64,000 nt of DNA from an uncultured Gammaproteobacteria bacterium (GCA_947258715.1 CAMYJH010000009.1:1-64000), one strand, 5' to 3'. Positions 20,065-29,050 are shown, counted from the stretch's first letter. Notes: generated by a model not told the origin, from the letters alone. Made by a program: numbers and translations.

Positions 20065-21777
20065 TCAGACGTATTTCTTGTATTTTTTCAGGTGCCGCAC
20101 CGGCTTGCTCAGCGCGTCGCGGCGGAATGGGTCGCCGAGCTCCTGGGTGACCATGATCTCGAGCACCGTGTGCTTGTTCGATTTCACCGCTTTTTTCAGC
20201 GCGTCGCCAATCTGATCGGGCTGATCCACCTTGATGCCGTTGGCGCCCATGGATTTGGCCACTTCGGCGAAGCTCGGGTTCTCGATGTTGGTGCCGACGT
20301 AGCGGTCGCTATAGAAGTCCACCTGATTTTTCTTTTCGGCACCCCACTGCTGGTTGTTGAAGACCACAGCGACCACAGGGATCTTCTCGCGCACGCAGGT
20401 TAAGGTTTCCATGAAGCTCATGCCCCAGGCGCCGTCGCCCACGTAGGCAATCGCCGGACGATCGGGCGAGGCAACCTTGGCGCCGATGGCGCAGGGAAAG
20501 GCATAGCCGCAGTTACCGAAGCTCATGGCGGCCAGCATGCTGTTGGGTTTTTCGAACCGCAGGTAGCTGTTGGAGACCGAGCAGATATTGCCGATATCCG
20601 TGCTCACTATGGCGTTCTTGGGCATGGCGTTTTCAAGCTCCCGGAGCGCGCGGCGGGGAGAGACGGGTGAGCCATTTGATTGACCCCACTTGTTCAGTTC
20701 CTTTTCCCACGCCTTCTTCTGCTTTTTGATCTCATCCTGGCGCTGCTTTTTGTTGGCGCGCCAGGCGTGCTTGCGGTTACCGGTCTGAAGCCGCTCCAGG
20801 ATCTCTTTCGCGGCGGCGCGCGCGTCGCCGAGGACCGGCAAGTCCACCTTGCGCACCAGGTTGAGTACCTTGTGGTCGCAGTCCACCTGGATGATCTTGG
20901 CTTTTTTCGGCCAGTAGTCGATGCCGTGCTGTGGCAGGGTGCCGAAAGGTCCAAGACGCGTGCCCAGCGCCAGCACCACGTCGGCCTTCTTGATCAATTT
21001 CATGCCCGCCTTGGAGCCCTGGTAGCCGAGCGGTCCGCACCACAAGGGGTGGCTGGCCGGGAAAGAGTCGTTGTGCAGGTAGCTGTTCACCACCGGCGCG
21101 CTCATGTACTCGGCCAGCGCAACGGCTTCCTTGACGCCGTTGGCCATGACCACGCCGCCGCCGGAGACGATGACCGGAAACTTCGCTTTGGAAAGAATAT
21201 CGGCGGCCTTTTCAAGGCTGTCGGGTCCGCCAGCGCCACGCTCCAGTGTTGCCGGTTTCGGAATCTTGTAGTCTCCTTCGCCGTAGAACTTGTCGCGGGG
21301 GATGTTGATCTGCACCGGACCCCGCTCGATTTGGGCCATATCGAAGGCGTAGCCGGTCTGCTCCGCCATGCGCGCATGGTTGTCGATGTGCACCTGGTAC
21401 TTGGTGATCTTGGAGAAGATTGGCATCTGATCCGTTTCCTGAAAACCGCCGAGCCCTTTAGTCGAGGTGCCGCCCTCCGGCGTAATCATGACCACCGGCG
21501 AATGCGCCCAGTACGCTGCGGCGATGGAGGTCACGAAGTTGGTGATCCCGGGTCCGTTCTGGGCGATGCAGACTCCGTGCTTGCCGCTCACGCGCGAGTA
21601 GCCGTCGGCCATGTGGCCGCCGCCCTGCTCGTGCTGCACGGAAATGAAGCGGATACCCGCCGCCGGAAAGATGTCCAGGGCGTCCATATAGGCCGAGCCG
21701 ACGATACCGAAGACGTCTTTTACCCCCTGAGCGGCAAGCGTTTCGACGAAAGCTTCACTGGAAGTCATGGTTGTCAT
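20065..21777 (-). CDS. xsc: Sulfoacetaldehyde acetyltransferase
   Basis: The 570-residue thiamine-diphosphate enzyme converts sulfoacetaldehyde and phosphate to acetyl phosphate and sulfite, the desulfonating step of taurine and related C2-sulfonate breakdown. The TPP fold is clear: FGIVGSAYMDALDIFP and HEQGGGHMADGYSR at the N-terminus with the activating Glu, and GDGAWGMSFMETLT...NNQQWG at the C-terminus for Mg-TPP. Xsc-specific stretches are GLGGFQETDQMPIF, HNDSFPASHPLWCGPLGYQGSKAGM, DYWPKKAKIIQVD and the C-terminal QELGDPFRRDALSKPV. GAGGA precedes the first ATG. It lies 51 bp downstream of ald, as in taurine clusters, and is followed by a terminator. No tpa or tauXY is in the window. Confidence 0.92.
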   Translation of the reverse strand: MTTMTSSEAFVETLAAQGVKDVFGIVGSAYMDALDIFPAAGIRFISVQHEQGGGHMADGYSRVSGKHGVCIAQNGPGITNFVTSIAAAYWAHSPVVMITPEGGTSTKGLGGFQETDQMPIFSKITKYQVHIDNHARMAEQTGYAFDMAQIERGPVQINIPRDKFYGEGDYKIPKPATLERGAGGPDSLEKAADILSKAKFPVIVSGGGVVMANGVKEAVALAEYMSAPVVNSYLHNDSFPASHPLWCGPLGYQGSKAGMKLIKKADVVLALGTRLGPFGTLPQHGIDYWPKKAKIIQVDCDHKVLNLVRKVDLPVLGDARAAAKEILERLQTGNRKHAWRANKKQRQDEIKKQKKAWEKELNKWGQSNGSPVSPRRALRELENAMPKNAIVSTDIGNICSVSNSYLRFEKPNSMLAAMSFGNCGYAFPCAIGAKVASPDRPAIAYVGDGAWGMSFMETLTCVREKIPVVAVVFNNQQWGAEKKNQVDFYSDRYVGTNIENPSFAEVAKSMGANGIKVDQPDQIGDALKKAVKSNKHTVLEIMVTQELGDPFRRDALSKPVRHLKKYKKYV

Positions 21778-21828
21778 TCTCTGAATCCTCGAACTATCTG
21801 TTGTGTGTGCACTGTCGCCCGTAGCCGG

Positions 21829-22950
21829 TCAGCCGGCCTTCATCGCGTCCAAGGCTTCGACGTACTCGTAGCCGAGATCGTGCGCCACTTCCTTTTGGGT
21901 TATCAGGCCTTTGTGCACGTTGAGTCCGTTGCGCAGGTGCACGTCGTCGGCAAGCGCCTGCTCATAACCTTTGTCGGCGAGCTTGACGACGTAGGGTAGG
22001 GTTACGTTATTGAGCGCGTAGGTCGATGTGCGCGGCACCGCCCCCGGCATGTTTGCGACGCAGTAATGGACGACCTCGTCAACGATATAGGTGGGCTCCG
22101 CATGGGTGGTGGGCCTGGAAGTCTCGAAGCAGCCGCCCTGATCGATGGCAACGTCAACCACGACCGAACCCCGCTTCATTCGCCTGATCAAATCGGCGGT
22201 GACCAGCTTGGGCGCCGCCGCCCCCGGGATGAGCACGCCGCCGATGACGAGATCGGCATTGAGAACATGCTCTTCCAGCGACGTGCGGGTCGAATACACC
22301 GTGTTCAGCGGCCGGCCGAATTGGCGCCAAAGGTCTTTCAAAACGTCGGTGGATCGATCCAGTACCCATACGTCCGCGCCCATACCCAACGCAATGTGGG
22401 TCGCGTGGGTGCCTACGACGCCACCTCCGATAATGACCACGTTCGCCGGATCGACGCCCGGCACGCCTCCTAGCAGAATTCCGCGGCCGCCGTTGACCCT
22501 CTCCAGGCAGTGTGCTCCCGCCTGAACCGACAACCTGCCCGCCACTTCCGACATCGGCGCCAGAAGCGGCAGTCCGCCGAGCGGCGAGGTGACGGTTTCG
22601 TAGGCGATGCACACGGATCCGCTCTCCACCAGATCCTTGGTCTGCTCCGGGTCGGGGGCCAGGTGCAGGTAGGTAAAAAGCACCTGACCTTCTTTCAGCA
22701 TGGCCCGTTCGTTCGCCTGGGGTTCCTTGACCTTGACGATCATTTCGGTCCTTTCAAACACCTCGGCAGCGGTGGAGACGATAGTGGCCCCGGCGGCCTG
22801 GTAGACGTCGTCACCGGCGCCAATTCCAACGCCCGCGTTGGTCTCAACGATGACGTCGTGGCCGTGGTGGACGACTTCCTGAACGCTTTGCGGCGTGAGC
22901 CCCACCCGGTACTCGTGGACTTTTATCTCTTTGGGAACGCCAATCAGCAT
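21829..22950 (-). CDS. ald: Alanine dehydrogenase
   Basis: The 373-residue NAD-dependent enzyme deaminates L-alanine to pyruvate and ammonia. The family N-terminus MLIGVPKEIKVHEYRVGLTP has the substrate-binding Arg and Lys. Also present are KVKEPQANE, the catalytic-His stretch LFTYLHLAPD (near 95), the Rossmann motif VVIIGGGVVGTHATHIALGMGADVWVLDR and VAIDQGGCFETSRPTTHAEPTY. GGAGGT lies about 8 nt before the ATG. In taurine-degrading bacteria Ald regenerates pyruvate for taurine:pyruvate aminotransferase, and its position just before xsc suggests that role here, although the aminotransferase gene is not in view. A hairpin with a T-tract precedes the start. Confidence 0.95.
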   Translation of the reverse strand: MLIGVPKEIKVHEYRVGLTPQSVQEVVHHGHDVIVETNAGVGIGAGDDVYQAAGATIVSTAAEVFERTEMIVKVKEPQANERAMLKEGQVLFTYLHLAPDPEQTKDLVESGSVCIAYETVTSPLGGLPLLAPMSEVAGRLSVQAGAHCLERVNGGRGILLGGVPGVDPANVVIIGGGVVGTHATHIALGMGADVWVLDRSTDVLKDLWRQFGRPLNTVYSTRTSLEEHVLNADLVIGGVLIPGAAAPKLVTADLIRRMKRGSVVVDVAIDQGGCFETSRPTTHAEPTYIVDEVVHYCVANMPGAVPRTSTYALNNVTLPYVVKLADKGYEQALADDVHLRNGLNVHKGLITQKEVAHDLGYEYVEALDAMKAG

Positions 22951-22967
22951 GACTTAACCTCCGCTCA

Positions 22968-22991
22968 AGAAAAACTCCCGGCCGCGCCGGG
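22968..22991 (-). terminator. Hairpin plus T-tract between the TPR gene and ald
   Basis: On the minus strand CCCGG-CGCGG-CCGGG is followed by AGTTTTTCTTG, a compact intrinsic terminator. It ends about 18 bp before the ald start and just upstream of the ald ribosome-binding site. It either ends transcription of the upstream TPR gene or acts as an attenuator for ald if the promoter lies at 22992-23120. Confidence 0.55.
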
Positions 22992-23123
22992 CCGCATAAG
23001 CTAAAACCCGAATCGGGTGGCGCATAGGGCCAACATCAATTATCTCCCTGTGCCAGCATTGAACCGTCGCTCGAAAGGCGCTCGCGACGGCTTTTGCCGC
23101 GCTTCTATTCGGGTTCTATTCAA

Positions 23124-23435
23124 TCATTTTCGCGCCGACTTTGCTTCGCGCAGCCGTTCGGCCCAGGCTTTTGCTTTTTCTTCGTCGACGCGCTGGCCCA
23201 GTCTACCGCTGCGGTAGACGTCTTCCATCAACGCCATCGCTCCCAGGTGACGGTGCTCGGCCGCTCTGATCGCCCAGTACCTGGCCTTTTCCGCCTCTGC
23301 AGCGACGCCCAGGCCGATTTCGTACATGTGCACCAGGCTGTACATCGCGGTGGGCTCTCCCAACTCCGCCGTGCTTAGAGTTGCCTCGAACGCCTGTTCG
23401 TACCATCGCAGCTTGAGGAAGATGAGCGAGGCCAT
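23124..23435 (-). CDS. TPR/Sel1-like repeat protein, N-terminus unresolved
   Basis: From the first ATG the frame gives 103 residues, with Sel1/TPR-type helices (GEPTAMYSLVHMYEIGLGVAAEAEKARYWAIRAAEHRHLGAMALMEDVY). TPR-like coding continues upstream in the same frame to about 23570 (ARSHYDLAAALSFVQRYEEAAPPIRAAIRLEPDDLKAQE), but no start codon occurs before an in-frame stop at 23592-23594. The real gene is therefore longer, and it either uses a rare start or has a frameshift near 23560-23600; a frame starting MELYVRNSAAG at 23688 could be the lost 5' end. Such repeats mediate protein-protein contacts. No function can be given. Confidence 0.5.
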   Translation of the reverse strand: MASLIFLKLRWYEQAFEATLSTAELGEPTAMYSLVHMYEIGLGVAAEAEKARYWAIRAAEHRHLGAMALMEDVYRSGRLGQRVDEEKAKAWAERLREAKSARK

Positions 23436-23792
23436 TTCCTGCGCTTTGAGGTCGTCGGGCTCAAGCCGGATCGCGGCCCGAATGGGCGGTGCAGCTTCCT
23501 CATAGCGCTGGACGAAGGAGAGCGCGGCGGCAAGATCGTAGTGGGAGCGGGCATCATCCGGTGCGGCACATAGTTTCCATACCTCGCTCCATCACCGTGC
23601 CTCTCGCGCCCGTGGGAATTGCGGCGGCCCCGACCCGGCGGCGCTCGTCGTCGAGCCCTGCCGCAGAATTCCGCACATAAAGCTCCATGCGCCCGGAGGG
23701 CTAGCGTAAAATGCCTATCGCCGTGGTCCTGCATCGAAGAGCGAGCAGCATGCAGACCTTGAAATCGAACCGCAAACCCAGGGAGAGTAAAA

Positions 23793-24563
23793 ATGGCGCA
23801 TTGGGCACGTTTCCGTCACAACCAAGAGGTCCGTTTCGGACAGCTCGAAGGCGGCACCATCAAGGTATACGAAGGGGACCTATTCAGCTCGCCCAAATCG
23901 ACCGGCGATACGGTCCCGCTGGCGGACGTGGAGCTGCTCACGCCGGTCGAGCCGAGCAAGATGGTGGCGCTCGCCCACAACCTGCATCCGTTGATCAAGA
24001 AGACCAACGGCAGCGTGCCCGACGAGCCCATGTATCTGCTCAAGGCCAACAGCTCGTTTCACCCCACCGGAAAACCCATCCGCCGACCCAAAGCCTACGA
24101 CGGCAAGATCATATTCGAAGGCGAACTCGGCCTCGTTATCGGCAAGACCTGCCGTGACGTGCCGATCGATAAAGCGCTTGATTATCTCTTCGGCGTCACC
24201 TGCATCAATGACGTCACCTCCATCGAGATTTTGAACAAGAGCCCGGTCATGCAGCAGTGGGTGCGGTCGAAAGCGGCGGACACCTTCGGCGTCATGGGCC
24301 CGGTGGTGGCCACGGGCTTAAATCCCAACGGGCTCACTATTCGCTCGGTGCTCAATGGAGAGGAAAGGCAGAACTATTCGGTAAGTGACTTCGTCTTTAC
24401 CCCGGCGGAGATCATCAGCCACATCTCCGGAGACATGACGCTGCTTCCGGGCGACGTCATCGCCTGCGGCACTTCGGTTGGCGCAGGATCGATGAAGCCG
24501 GGCAGCGTGATTGAAATTATTATCGATGGAGTCGGCACTCTCAGTAACACGTTTGAGGGGTAA
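23793..24563 (+). CDS. Fumarylacetoacetate hydrolase (FAH) superfamily protein
   Basis: The 256-residue protein has the FAH C-terminal fold. PSKMVALAHNLHPLIKK and MYLLKANSSFHPTGKPI precede the metal-binding region, where the acidic ligands lie in IIFEGELGLVIGK (two Glu) and FGVTCINDVTSIE (Asp). The tail has DMTLLPGDVIACGTSVGAGSMKPGSVIEIIIDGVGTLSN. Relatives are 2-hydroxyhepta-diene-dioate isomerases, oxaloacetate decarboxylases and acylpyruvases, and the substrate cannot be fixed here. GGGAG precedes the ATG. It is a single gene, convergent with the alpha/beta hydrolase gene across a GC hairpin. Confidence 0.88.
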   Translation: MAHWARFRHNQEVRFGQLEGGTIKVYEGDLFSSPKSTGDTVPLADVELLTPVEPSKMVALAHNLHPLIKKTNGSVPDEPMYLLKANSSFHPTGKPIRRPKAYDGKIIFEGELGLVIGKTCRDVPIDKALDYLFGVTCINDVTSIEILNKSPVMQQWVRSKAADTFGVMGPVVATGLNPNGLTIRSVLNGEERQNYSVSDFVFTPAEIISHISGDMTLLPGDVIACGTSVGAGSMKPGSVIEIIIDGVGTLSNTFEG

Positions 24564-24634
24564 CTGGTAACGCCCGCCGGCTTTGGTTAATCCCATCGCG
24601 GTCGACCCAGAGACTTCGTTCCCGCGTTCCTTGT

Positions 24635-24661
24635 CCCTCCCCCTCGTCGCAAGGGGGAGGG
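24635..24661. terminator. Perfect 10-bp GC hairpin between convergent genes
   Basis: CCCTCCCCCT (24635-24644) is the exact reverse complement of AGGGGGAGGG (24652-24661), with a 7-nt loop. It lies between two convergent stop codons. No T-tract follows on either strand, so it may be a weak bidirectional terminator or an mRNA-stabilising hairpin. Confidence 0.45.
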
Positions 24662-24704
24662 TAAATTCATTCATGGGCAGAGTCGCCGACTCCTTCGCCT
24701 TGGT

Positions 24705-25595
24705 TCAGTTTTTCTCGGCGGCTTCCAGAAGCTCAAGAAGGGTGGCATTGAACGCGTCGGGACGTTCGTACATGACCCAGTGGCCGGCGTCCTCGATGAG
24801 GCGAAAGTCGCAGCCGGGCTGAATGGATTGAAACAGCTCGATGCGGTCGTTCATGTAGGGCGCCGCGATCACGTCATTTTCTCCCCATATCCCGGCAAGG
24901 GTAGTGTCGATGCGCCTGAGCGCGTTGGTCAGCGTGCCGGTCCAGGGGATCTTGCCGCTTCTCACCCTCGCCCGGCGCACGGTCTCCGTCTGGACGTGAA
25001 TCGCCAGATCGTCGATCCGATCGGGATTACTGATCATAAGGTGGGAGAGATTGGTGCGGTGAACCTCGATGAGGGCTTCCGGCGTTGAAGCGGCGCTCAT
25101 GGATTCGAGCTCGGGAAAAGGCGCGTTGCGAAGGCCCAGGCCCCCGGCGCAAACGGCGGTAAAGGATTTAACCCGCTTGCCCTTGAGCGCGGAAATGTGG
25201 CCGCCGATGATGCCGCCGAAGGAAAATCCCGCGATATGAAAGCGCGCGGGCGGTGGCACGAGCTCATCGACACCGGCAGAAACCGTCTTAGCTATGTTTT
25301 CCGCGGTGTACTCCTCGCTGATGGGATCGGAATCGCCGAGCCCGGGCAGGTCGGCGGCGATCACCCGGTACCTTTCACTCAGCGGCAGCAGGTTGAGGAT
25401 CCAGTGCCGCCAGGATCCGAAGCCGCCGTGAAAAAGCACCAGAGGAGGCCGCGTGTCATCCCCCCAAACGTGCCAGATCATTCGACCGTTGCCGCAGGGC
25501 GTCTCCACTCGGCGCGCAACTGCGTGCACGCGGGCTTCGAAATCCGCGGGCGACTCATCGACGCGCCGCTGGTGATCGCCCGCGCCGGCGCTCAT
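24705..25595 (-). CDS. Alpha/beta hydrolase
   Basis: The 296-residue protein has the alpha/beta hydrolase fold: the oxyanion segment LVLFHGGFGSWRHWILNL (near 50), nucleophile elbow IAGFSFGGIIGGHIS (Ser in GFSFGG, near 125), a late acidic residue in GIWGENDVIAAP and catalytic His in EDAGHWVMYERPDAFN (near 270). The reaction is unknown. Its ATG overlaps the stop of the PhyH dioxygenase gene (ATGA), so the two are co-translated and probably act on the same compound. Confidence 0.88.
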   Translation of the reverse strand: MSAGAGDHQRRVDESPADFEARVHAVARRVETPCGNGRMIWHVWGDDTRPPLVLFHGGFGSWRHWILNLLPLSERYRVIAADLPGLGDSDPISEEYTAENIAKTVSAGVDELVPPPARFHIAGFSFGGIIGGHISALKGKRVKSFTAVCAGGLGLRNAPFPELESMSAASTPEALIEVHRTNLSHLMISNPDRIDDLAIHVQTETVRRARVRSGKIPWTGTLTNALRRIDTTLAGIWGENDVIAAPYMNDRIELFQSIQPGCDFRLIEDAGHWVMYERPDAFNATLLELLEAAEKN

Positions 25596-26503
25596 ACGGA
25601 TCGCTTTTCCCGAATTTCCTTACTGGGAAAAAAGCGCTTGGTAACCGTGCGCTGGTTTTCGTAAATCGATCCCTGGTGGAGGGCTTCGGGGTAGGGCATC
25701 ACCACCGGCAGGGACTCCATGCGCGGTGCGCTCACCTGCTCTCCGGAAACCAGGTTGGAGTGGAAAGTTTCGTAGTCATCCACACCGAGCAGCGGCCAGG
25801 CGTCGGCCGCGGTGTACTGGTGCAGCAGAAAGCGGCGTGGGCGGTTCGAGTTGTTGGGCGCAGATGCGTGCAGCACGCGTACGTGATGGATGGTGATGGA
25901 GCCGGCTTTGCCGGTGAGCTTGATCGCTTGGCCGGTATCGACTCCCTCCCGCTCGACGTCGATGGCGCCGCAGAAGATGCCGTTTGCGTGATGGCTGTAG
26001 ACCGGGCCCCGGTGACTGCCGGGGATGACCATCATGGGCCCGTTTTCCATCGTCATGTCGTCGATCATGAAGCCCACGGCAGCGAGATTGTCGTTGGTGT
26101 GGGGATAAAAAGCCCAGTCCTGATGCCATTCGACCGCCGGTCCGCCTCTTTCGAGCTTCATATTGAGCTTGGATTTATCGAACCGTACCCCGGCTCCGTC
26201 CCATAGCGCCTCCAGCACCTGTACCACTTTCGGGTGTTCGATAAGGGCGCGGAAGGCAAAATGGTGAAGGTCGGGATCCTTGAAACGTCGCACCCTGGGA
26301 GTGGCGGCGGTGTGCGAATCTTCCAGGTCGTGAAAGTCATCGTTGTCGGAAACGTTTCGGGAGCGCTCTACCCAATCATCTACGAAACCTCGGAGCGTCA
26401 ACACTTGATCCCCGGAAAGCGCGTTTTCGACCACGAGATAGCCCTGCTCGCGGTAAAAGCGTATGTCTTGGTCGGAAACCATACGTTGTCGCTCAGTCAT
26501 CAC
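25592..26503 (-). CDS. Phytanoyl-CoA dioxygenase (PhyH) family protein
   Basis: The 303-residue protein is an Fe(II)/2-oxoglutarate oxygenase. The iron ligands appear as H-x-D in [12 protein letters not shown] (near 125) and the distal His in [34 protein letters not shown] (near 210), with the 2-oxoglutarate-binding Arg just after. The N-terminus [22 protein letters not shown] is typical of the family. Bacterial members hydroxylate varied small molecules. It is coupled by an ATGA overlap to the alpha/beta hydrolase, suggesting hydroxylation followed by hydrolysis. It is divergent from the ferredoxin gene. Confidence 0.88.
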   Translation of the reverse strand: MMTERQRMVSDQDIRFYREQGYLVVENALSGDQVLTLRGFVDDWVERSRNVSDNDDFHDLEDSHTAATPRVRRFKDPDLHHFAFRALIEHPKVVQVLEALWDGAGVRFDKSKLNMKLERGGPAVEWHQDWAFYPHTNDNLAAVGFMIDDMTMENGPMMVIPGSHRGPVYSHHANGIFCGAIDVEREGVDTGQAIKLTGKAGSITIHHVRVLHASAPNNSNRPRRFLLHQYTAADAWPLLGVDDYETFHSNLVSGEQVSAPRMESLPVVMPYPEALHQGSIYENQRTVTKRFFPSKEIREKRSV

Positions 26504-26618
26504 CGCAGCGAATTCTGAGGTGTCACCGAACCTGGTTCAAGAACCGCCCCTTTCGCGAAGGCCGGGTTTTCCGGGATACTTGGCTTCGCCACGGCAAATA
26601 CCAGCCAAGGAGAAAGCA

Positions 26619-27014
26619 TTGACGGACGACGCGGGCGCGGATACGCCTCTCGAAATCGAGCGTAAGGTCAAGGCGCTCAAGATCAGAAACATCAAGCGGC
26701 ACATTTTTCTCTGCTGCGATCAGACCGAGCCCAACTGTTCAGAAAAGGGAAAGAGTCTCGAGTCGTGGGCTTTCCTTAAGAATCGTTTGAATGAGCTGGG
26801 ACTCGCCCCGAAAGGGCTCGTGTACCGCACCAAGGCGAACTGTCTTCGGATCTGCGACGGCGGCCCCATCGCCGTGGTGTACCCGGAGGGCGTCTGGTAT
26901 CGGGGCTGTACGCCGGATGTCCTGGAGCGAATTATCCAGGAGCATCTCGTCGGCGGAAAACCCGTCGCTGAGCACATTATCGCCGAGCACCCGCTGCGAC
27001 CGGATCCTGATTGA
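26619..27014 (+). CDS. Thioredoxin-like [2Fe-2S] ferredoxin
   Basis: The 131-residue protein has the cysteine layout of thioredoxin-fold 2Fe-2S ferredoxins: [18 protein letters not shown] near 30-45 and [28 protein letters not shown] near 80-105. These ferredoxins carry single electrons to unknown partners and resemble NuoE. I choose the TTG start because AAGGAGAAAG lies 6-8 nt upstream and family similarity begins soon after; the frame is open further back without similarity. It lies 40 bp before the EamA transporter gene. Confidence 0.85.
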   Translation: MTDDAGADTPLEIERKVKALKIRNIKRHIFLCCDQTEPNCSEKGKSLESWAFLKNRLNELGLAPKGLVYRTKANCLRICDGGPIAVVYPEGVWYRGCTPDVLERIIQEHLVGGKPVAEHIIAEHPLRPDPD

Positions 27015-27054
27015 ACCCGGGCATAAACGCCCGAGCGCGAACCCCGATTCGAAC

Positions 27055-27954
27055 ATGAGCGCTTCGTCCGGCGGCGCCGGCACACGGTCAGCAGGCGATT
27101 ACCCTCTAAAAGGTATTCTGCTGATGCTCGCCGCGATGGCGGTGGTGCCGCTTATGGACGGTGTCGCTAAGCACCTGAGCACGAGTTTTCCCGTGCTCCA
27201 GGTCGTCTGGGCGCGGTACTTCTTTCATCTGCTCATTCTTCTACCGGTGGCGCTTTGGCGTCACGGCGCTGGCGCATTGTTGCTCAAGAATCCCTGGCTG
27301 CAAATCGTCCGCGGCGGGTTTCTTCTGGGATCTACTATTCTTTTTTTCGCCGCCATTGCGGTCATGCCCATCGCCGACGCTTTGGCGTTGGTCTTTGTAG
27401 CGCCCCTGGTGGTCACCGCGCTCTCACCTTTAGTCCTCGGAGAGCGCGTAGGCCCGCGGCGCTGGACGGCGGTTAGCCTTGGCTTTGTCGGCGTACTCGT
27501 GATCGTGCGTCCCGGTATGAGCGCCTTTCATTCAGGCATGTTGCTCGCGCTGGGCGCAGGCACTGTTTATGCGTTATACAGCCTGGCGACGCGCAAGCTC
27601 TCCGGCAGCGCGCCACCCCTAGTCACGTTGGCTTACACCGCTTTGCTCGGGGCGCTGGTGATGTCGGCGGCCGTGCCCGCGGTTTGGACGCGGCCCGATG
27701 CAGCGAACCTCTTATGGATGGCCCTGATGGGAGCGCTGGCCGCGGGCGGACACTTCCTGATTATCAAGTCCTTCGAGCACGCCGAGGCGTCCCTGCTGGC
27801 GCCGCTCGCCTACAGCGAGATCGTTATGGCGACCGTCGTGGGCTACCTGGCCTTTGGCGATTTCCCGGACCTCTGGACGTGGGCTGGGATCGTCATCGTG
27901 ATCGCGAGCGGCGTTTATGTCTCGCTGCGTGAACGCCGTGTCGGCGGGGGCTGA
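27055..27954 (+). CDS. EamA/DMT-family transporter
   Basis: The 299-residue protein has ten predicted membrane helices in two EamA repeats, the drug/metabolite transporter fold. Markers are AMAVVPLMDGVAKHLS, VWARYFFHLLILLPVALWR and LGERVGPRRWTAVSLGFVGVLVIVRPG at the end of the first repeat, and LLAPLAYSEIVMATVVGYLAFGDFPDLWTWAGIVIVIASGVYVSLRE at the end of the second. Substrates of this family range from amino acids to nucleotide sugars and cannot be predicted. It follows the ferredoxin gene closely and may be cotranscribed with it. Confidence 0.9.
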   Translation: MSASSGGAGTRSAGDYPLKGILLMLAAMAVVPLMDGVAKHLSTSFPVLQVVWARYFFHLLILLPVALWRHGAGALLLKNPWLQIVRGGFLLGSTILFFAAIAVMPIADALALVFVAPLVVTALSPLVLGERVGPRRWTAVSLGFVGVLVIVRPGMSAFHSGMLLALGAGTVYALYSLATRKLSGSAPPLVTLAYTALLGALVMSAAVPAVWTRPDAANLLWMALMGALAAGGHFLIIKSFEHAEASLLAPLAYSEIVMATVVGYLAFGDFPDLWTWAGIVIVIASGVYVSLRERRVGGG

Positions 27955-28042
27955 CTTTCTCGCTTGCGTCGGGGTTTCGTTGGGTTAGACTCAGGCTCCC
28001 CCATAGGTGATTCGGCCCCGAGGGGCCCGAGGAGAATAACCA

Positions 28043-29050
28043 ATGAAAGCTTTGGCCTATCGCAGATCGGTTTTTAAACGTGTGCTCGGATTGATCGCAG
28101 GCCTCGTGCTGCTTTCAGGCACGCCCGCCGCAGTTTCCGCAGTACAGATGCACATCGCTTTTGGCGACATCGCATCGGTGGAAACACTGAATTTTCTAAT
28201 CGCGATTGAAAACGCGAAAGCGCGTGGCGTCGACGTCAAGGTCACTTACTTCAAGTCCGAAGACATTGCGGCGCAAGCGGTCGTCGCTGGGCAGGCCGAC
28301 ATCGGCGTGGGTACGCCCTATGCCCTGCTGCAGAAAGTCAAGGCGCCGATAAGGATGTTTTACCAGCTCAGCGCGCTGCGATTCTTCCCGGTGGTGAACA
28401 CCGAGTACTACAAGGACTGGAAGGATCTGAATGGTCATGAAATGACGGTGCACTCACGCGGCTCAGGCACTGAGGCCATCATGAGACTGATGGCGCAGCG
28501 AAACGGCATCAAGTACAGCAAGATAAGCTACGTGCCGGGCTCGGAAGTGCGCGCCGGCGCCATGCTCAAAGGCACCATACGGGCCACCATCGTCGATGCC
28601 GCCAACCGGCGCGTGCTCATGGACAAGGGTCAGGGCAAGTTCATGGTGTTGCCGATGGCGGGCGTCAACGCCAGCGACGAAGCGCTTTACGCCAATCAGG
28701 ACTTCCTGCAGAAGAATTCGGACGCGGTTGATATCCTGGTTGAAGAATTGATCGCGGTATGGCGGGCAATCAACGAAAATCCGGCATACGTTGTCGAGCA
28801 GCGCAAGAGGCTCAATTTGCTGCCGGACCTTCCCGCCGACCTCCAGGCTGAGATCCTGCCCTATTATCAGGAATCGACCCAGAGCGGCGCGTTTCCCAAC
28901 AACGGCGGCGCAGACGGCGCGTGGAATGATGATTTTGATTTTTACTCGGTGGCGGGTCAGCTTCAGGGCGATCCGAAAAGCTTGAGGAAGGACGACTTCT
29001 GGGACACGGGGCCCCTCGACAGGGCGCTTGCCAAGCTCGGTCGAGCATAA
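28043..29050 (+). CDS. ABC transporter substrate-binding protein (NMT1/TauA-like)
   Basis: The 335-residue protein has a Sec signal (basic start, hydrophobic core, ATPAAVSA-like cleavage near residue 33) and a type II periplasmic-binding fold of the nitrate/sulfonate/thiamine-precursor group: VVAGQADIGVGTPYALLQKVKAPIRMFYQL and HSRGSGTEAIMRLMA. It would capture a small anionic or sulfonate-like ligand. It is the first gene of a six-gene unit (binding protein, permease, ATPase, permease, two dioxygenases). GAGGAG sits about 9 nt before the ATG. Ligand identity is open. Confidence 0.9.
   Translation: MKALAYRRSVFKRVLGLIAGLVLLSGTPAAVSAVQMHIAFGDIASVETLNFLIAIENAKARGVDVKVTYFKSEDIAAQAVVAGQADIGVGTPYALLQKVKAPIRMFYQLSALRFFPVVNTEYYKDWKDLNGHEMTVHSRGSGTEAIMRLMAQRNGIKYSKISYVPGSEVRAGAMLKGTIRATIVDAANRRVLMDKGQGKFMVLPMAGVNASDEALYANQDFLQKNSDAVDILVEELIAVWRAINENPAYVVEQRKRLNLLPDLPADLQAEILPYYQESTQSGAFPNNGGADGAWNDDFDFYSVAGQLQGDPKSLRKDDFWDTGPLDRALAKLGRA

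Noticed and set aside
20680-21999. Long plus-strand open frame (about 439 codons) opposite xsc and ald
   Set aside because: It is His/Val-rich mirror sequence of two well-supported genes, matches no family and spans their intergenic gap; it is a GC-rich antisense shadow.
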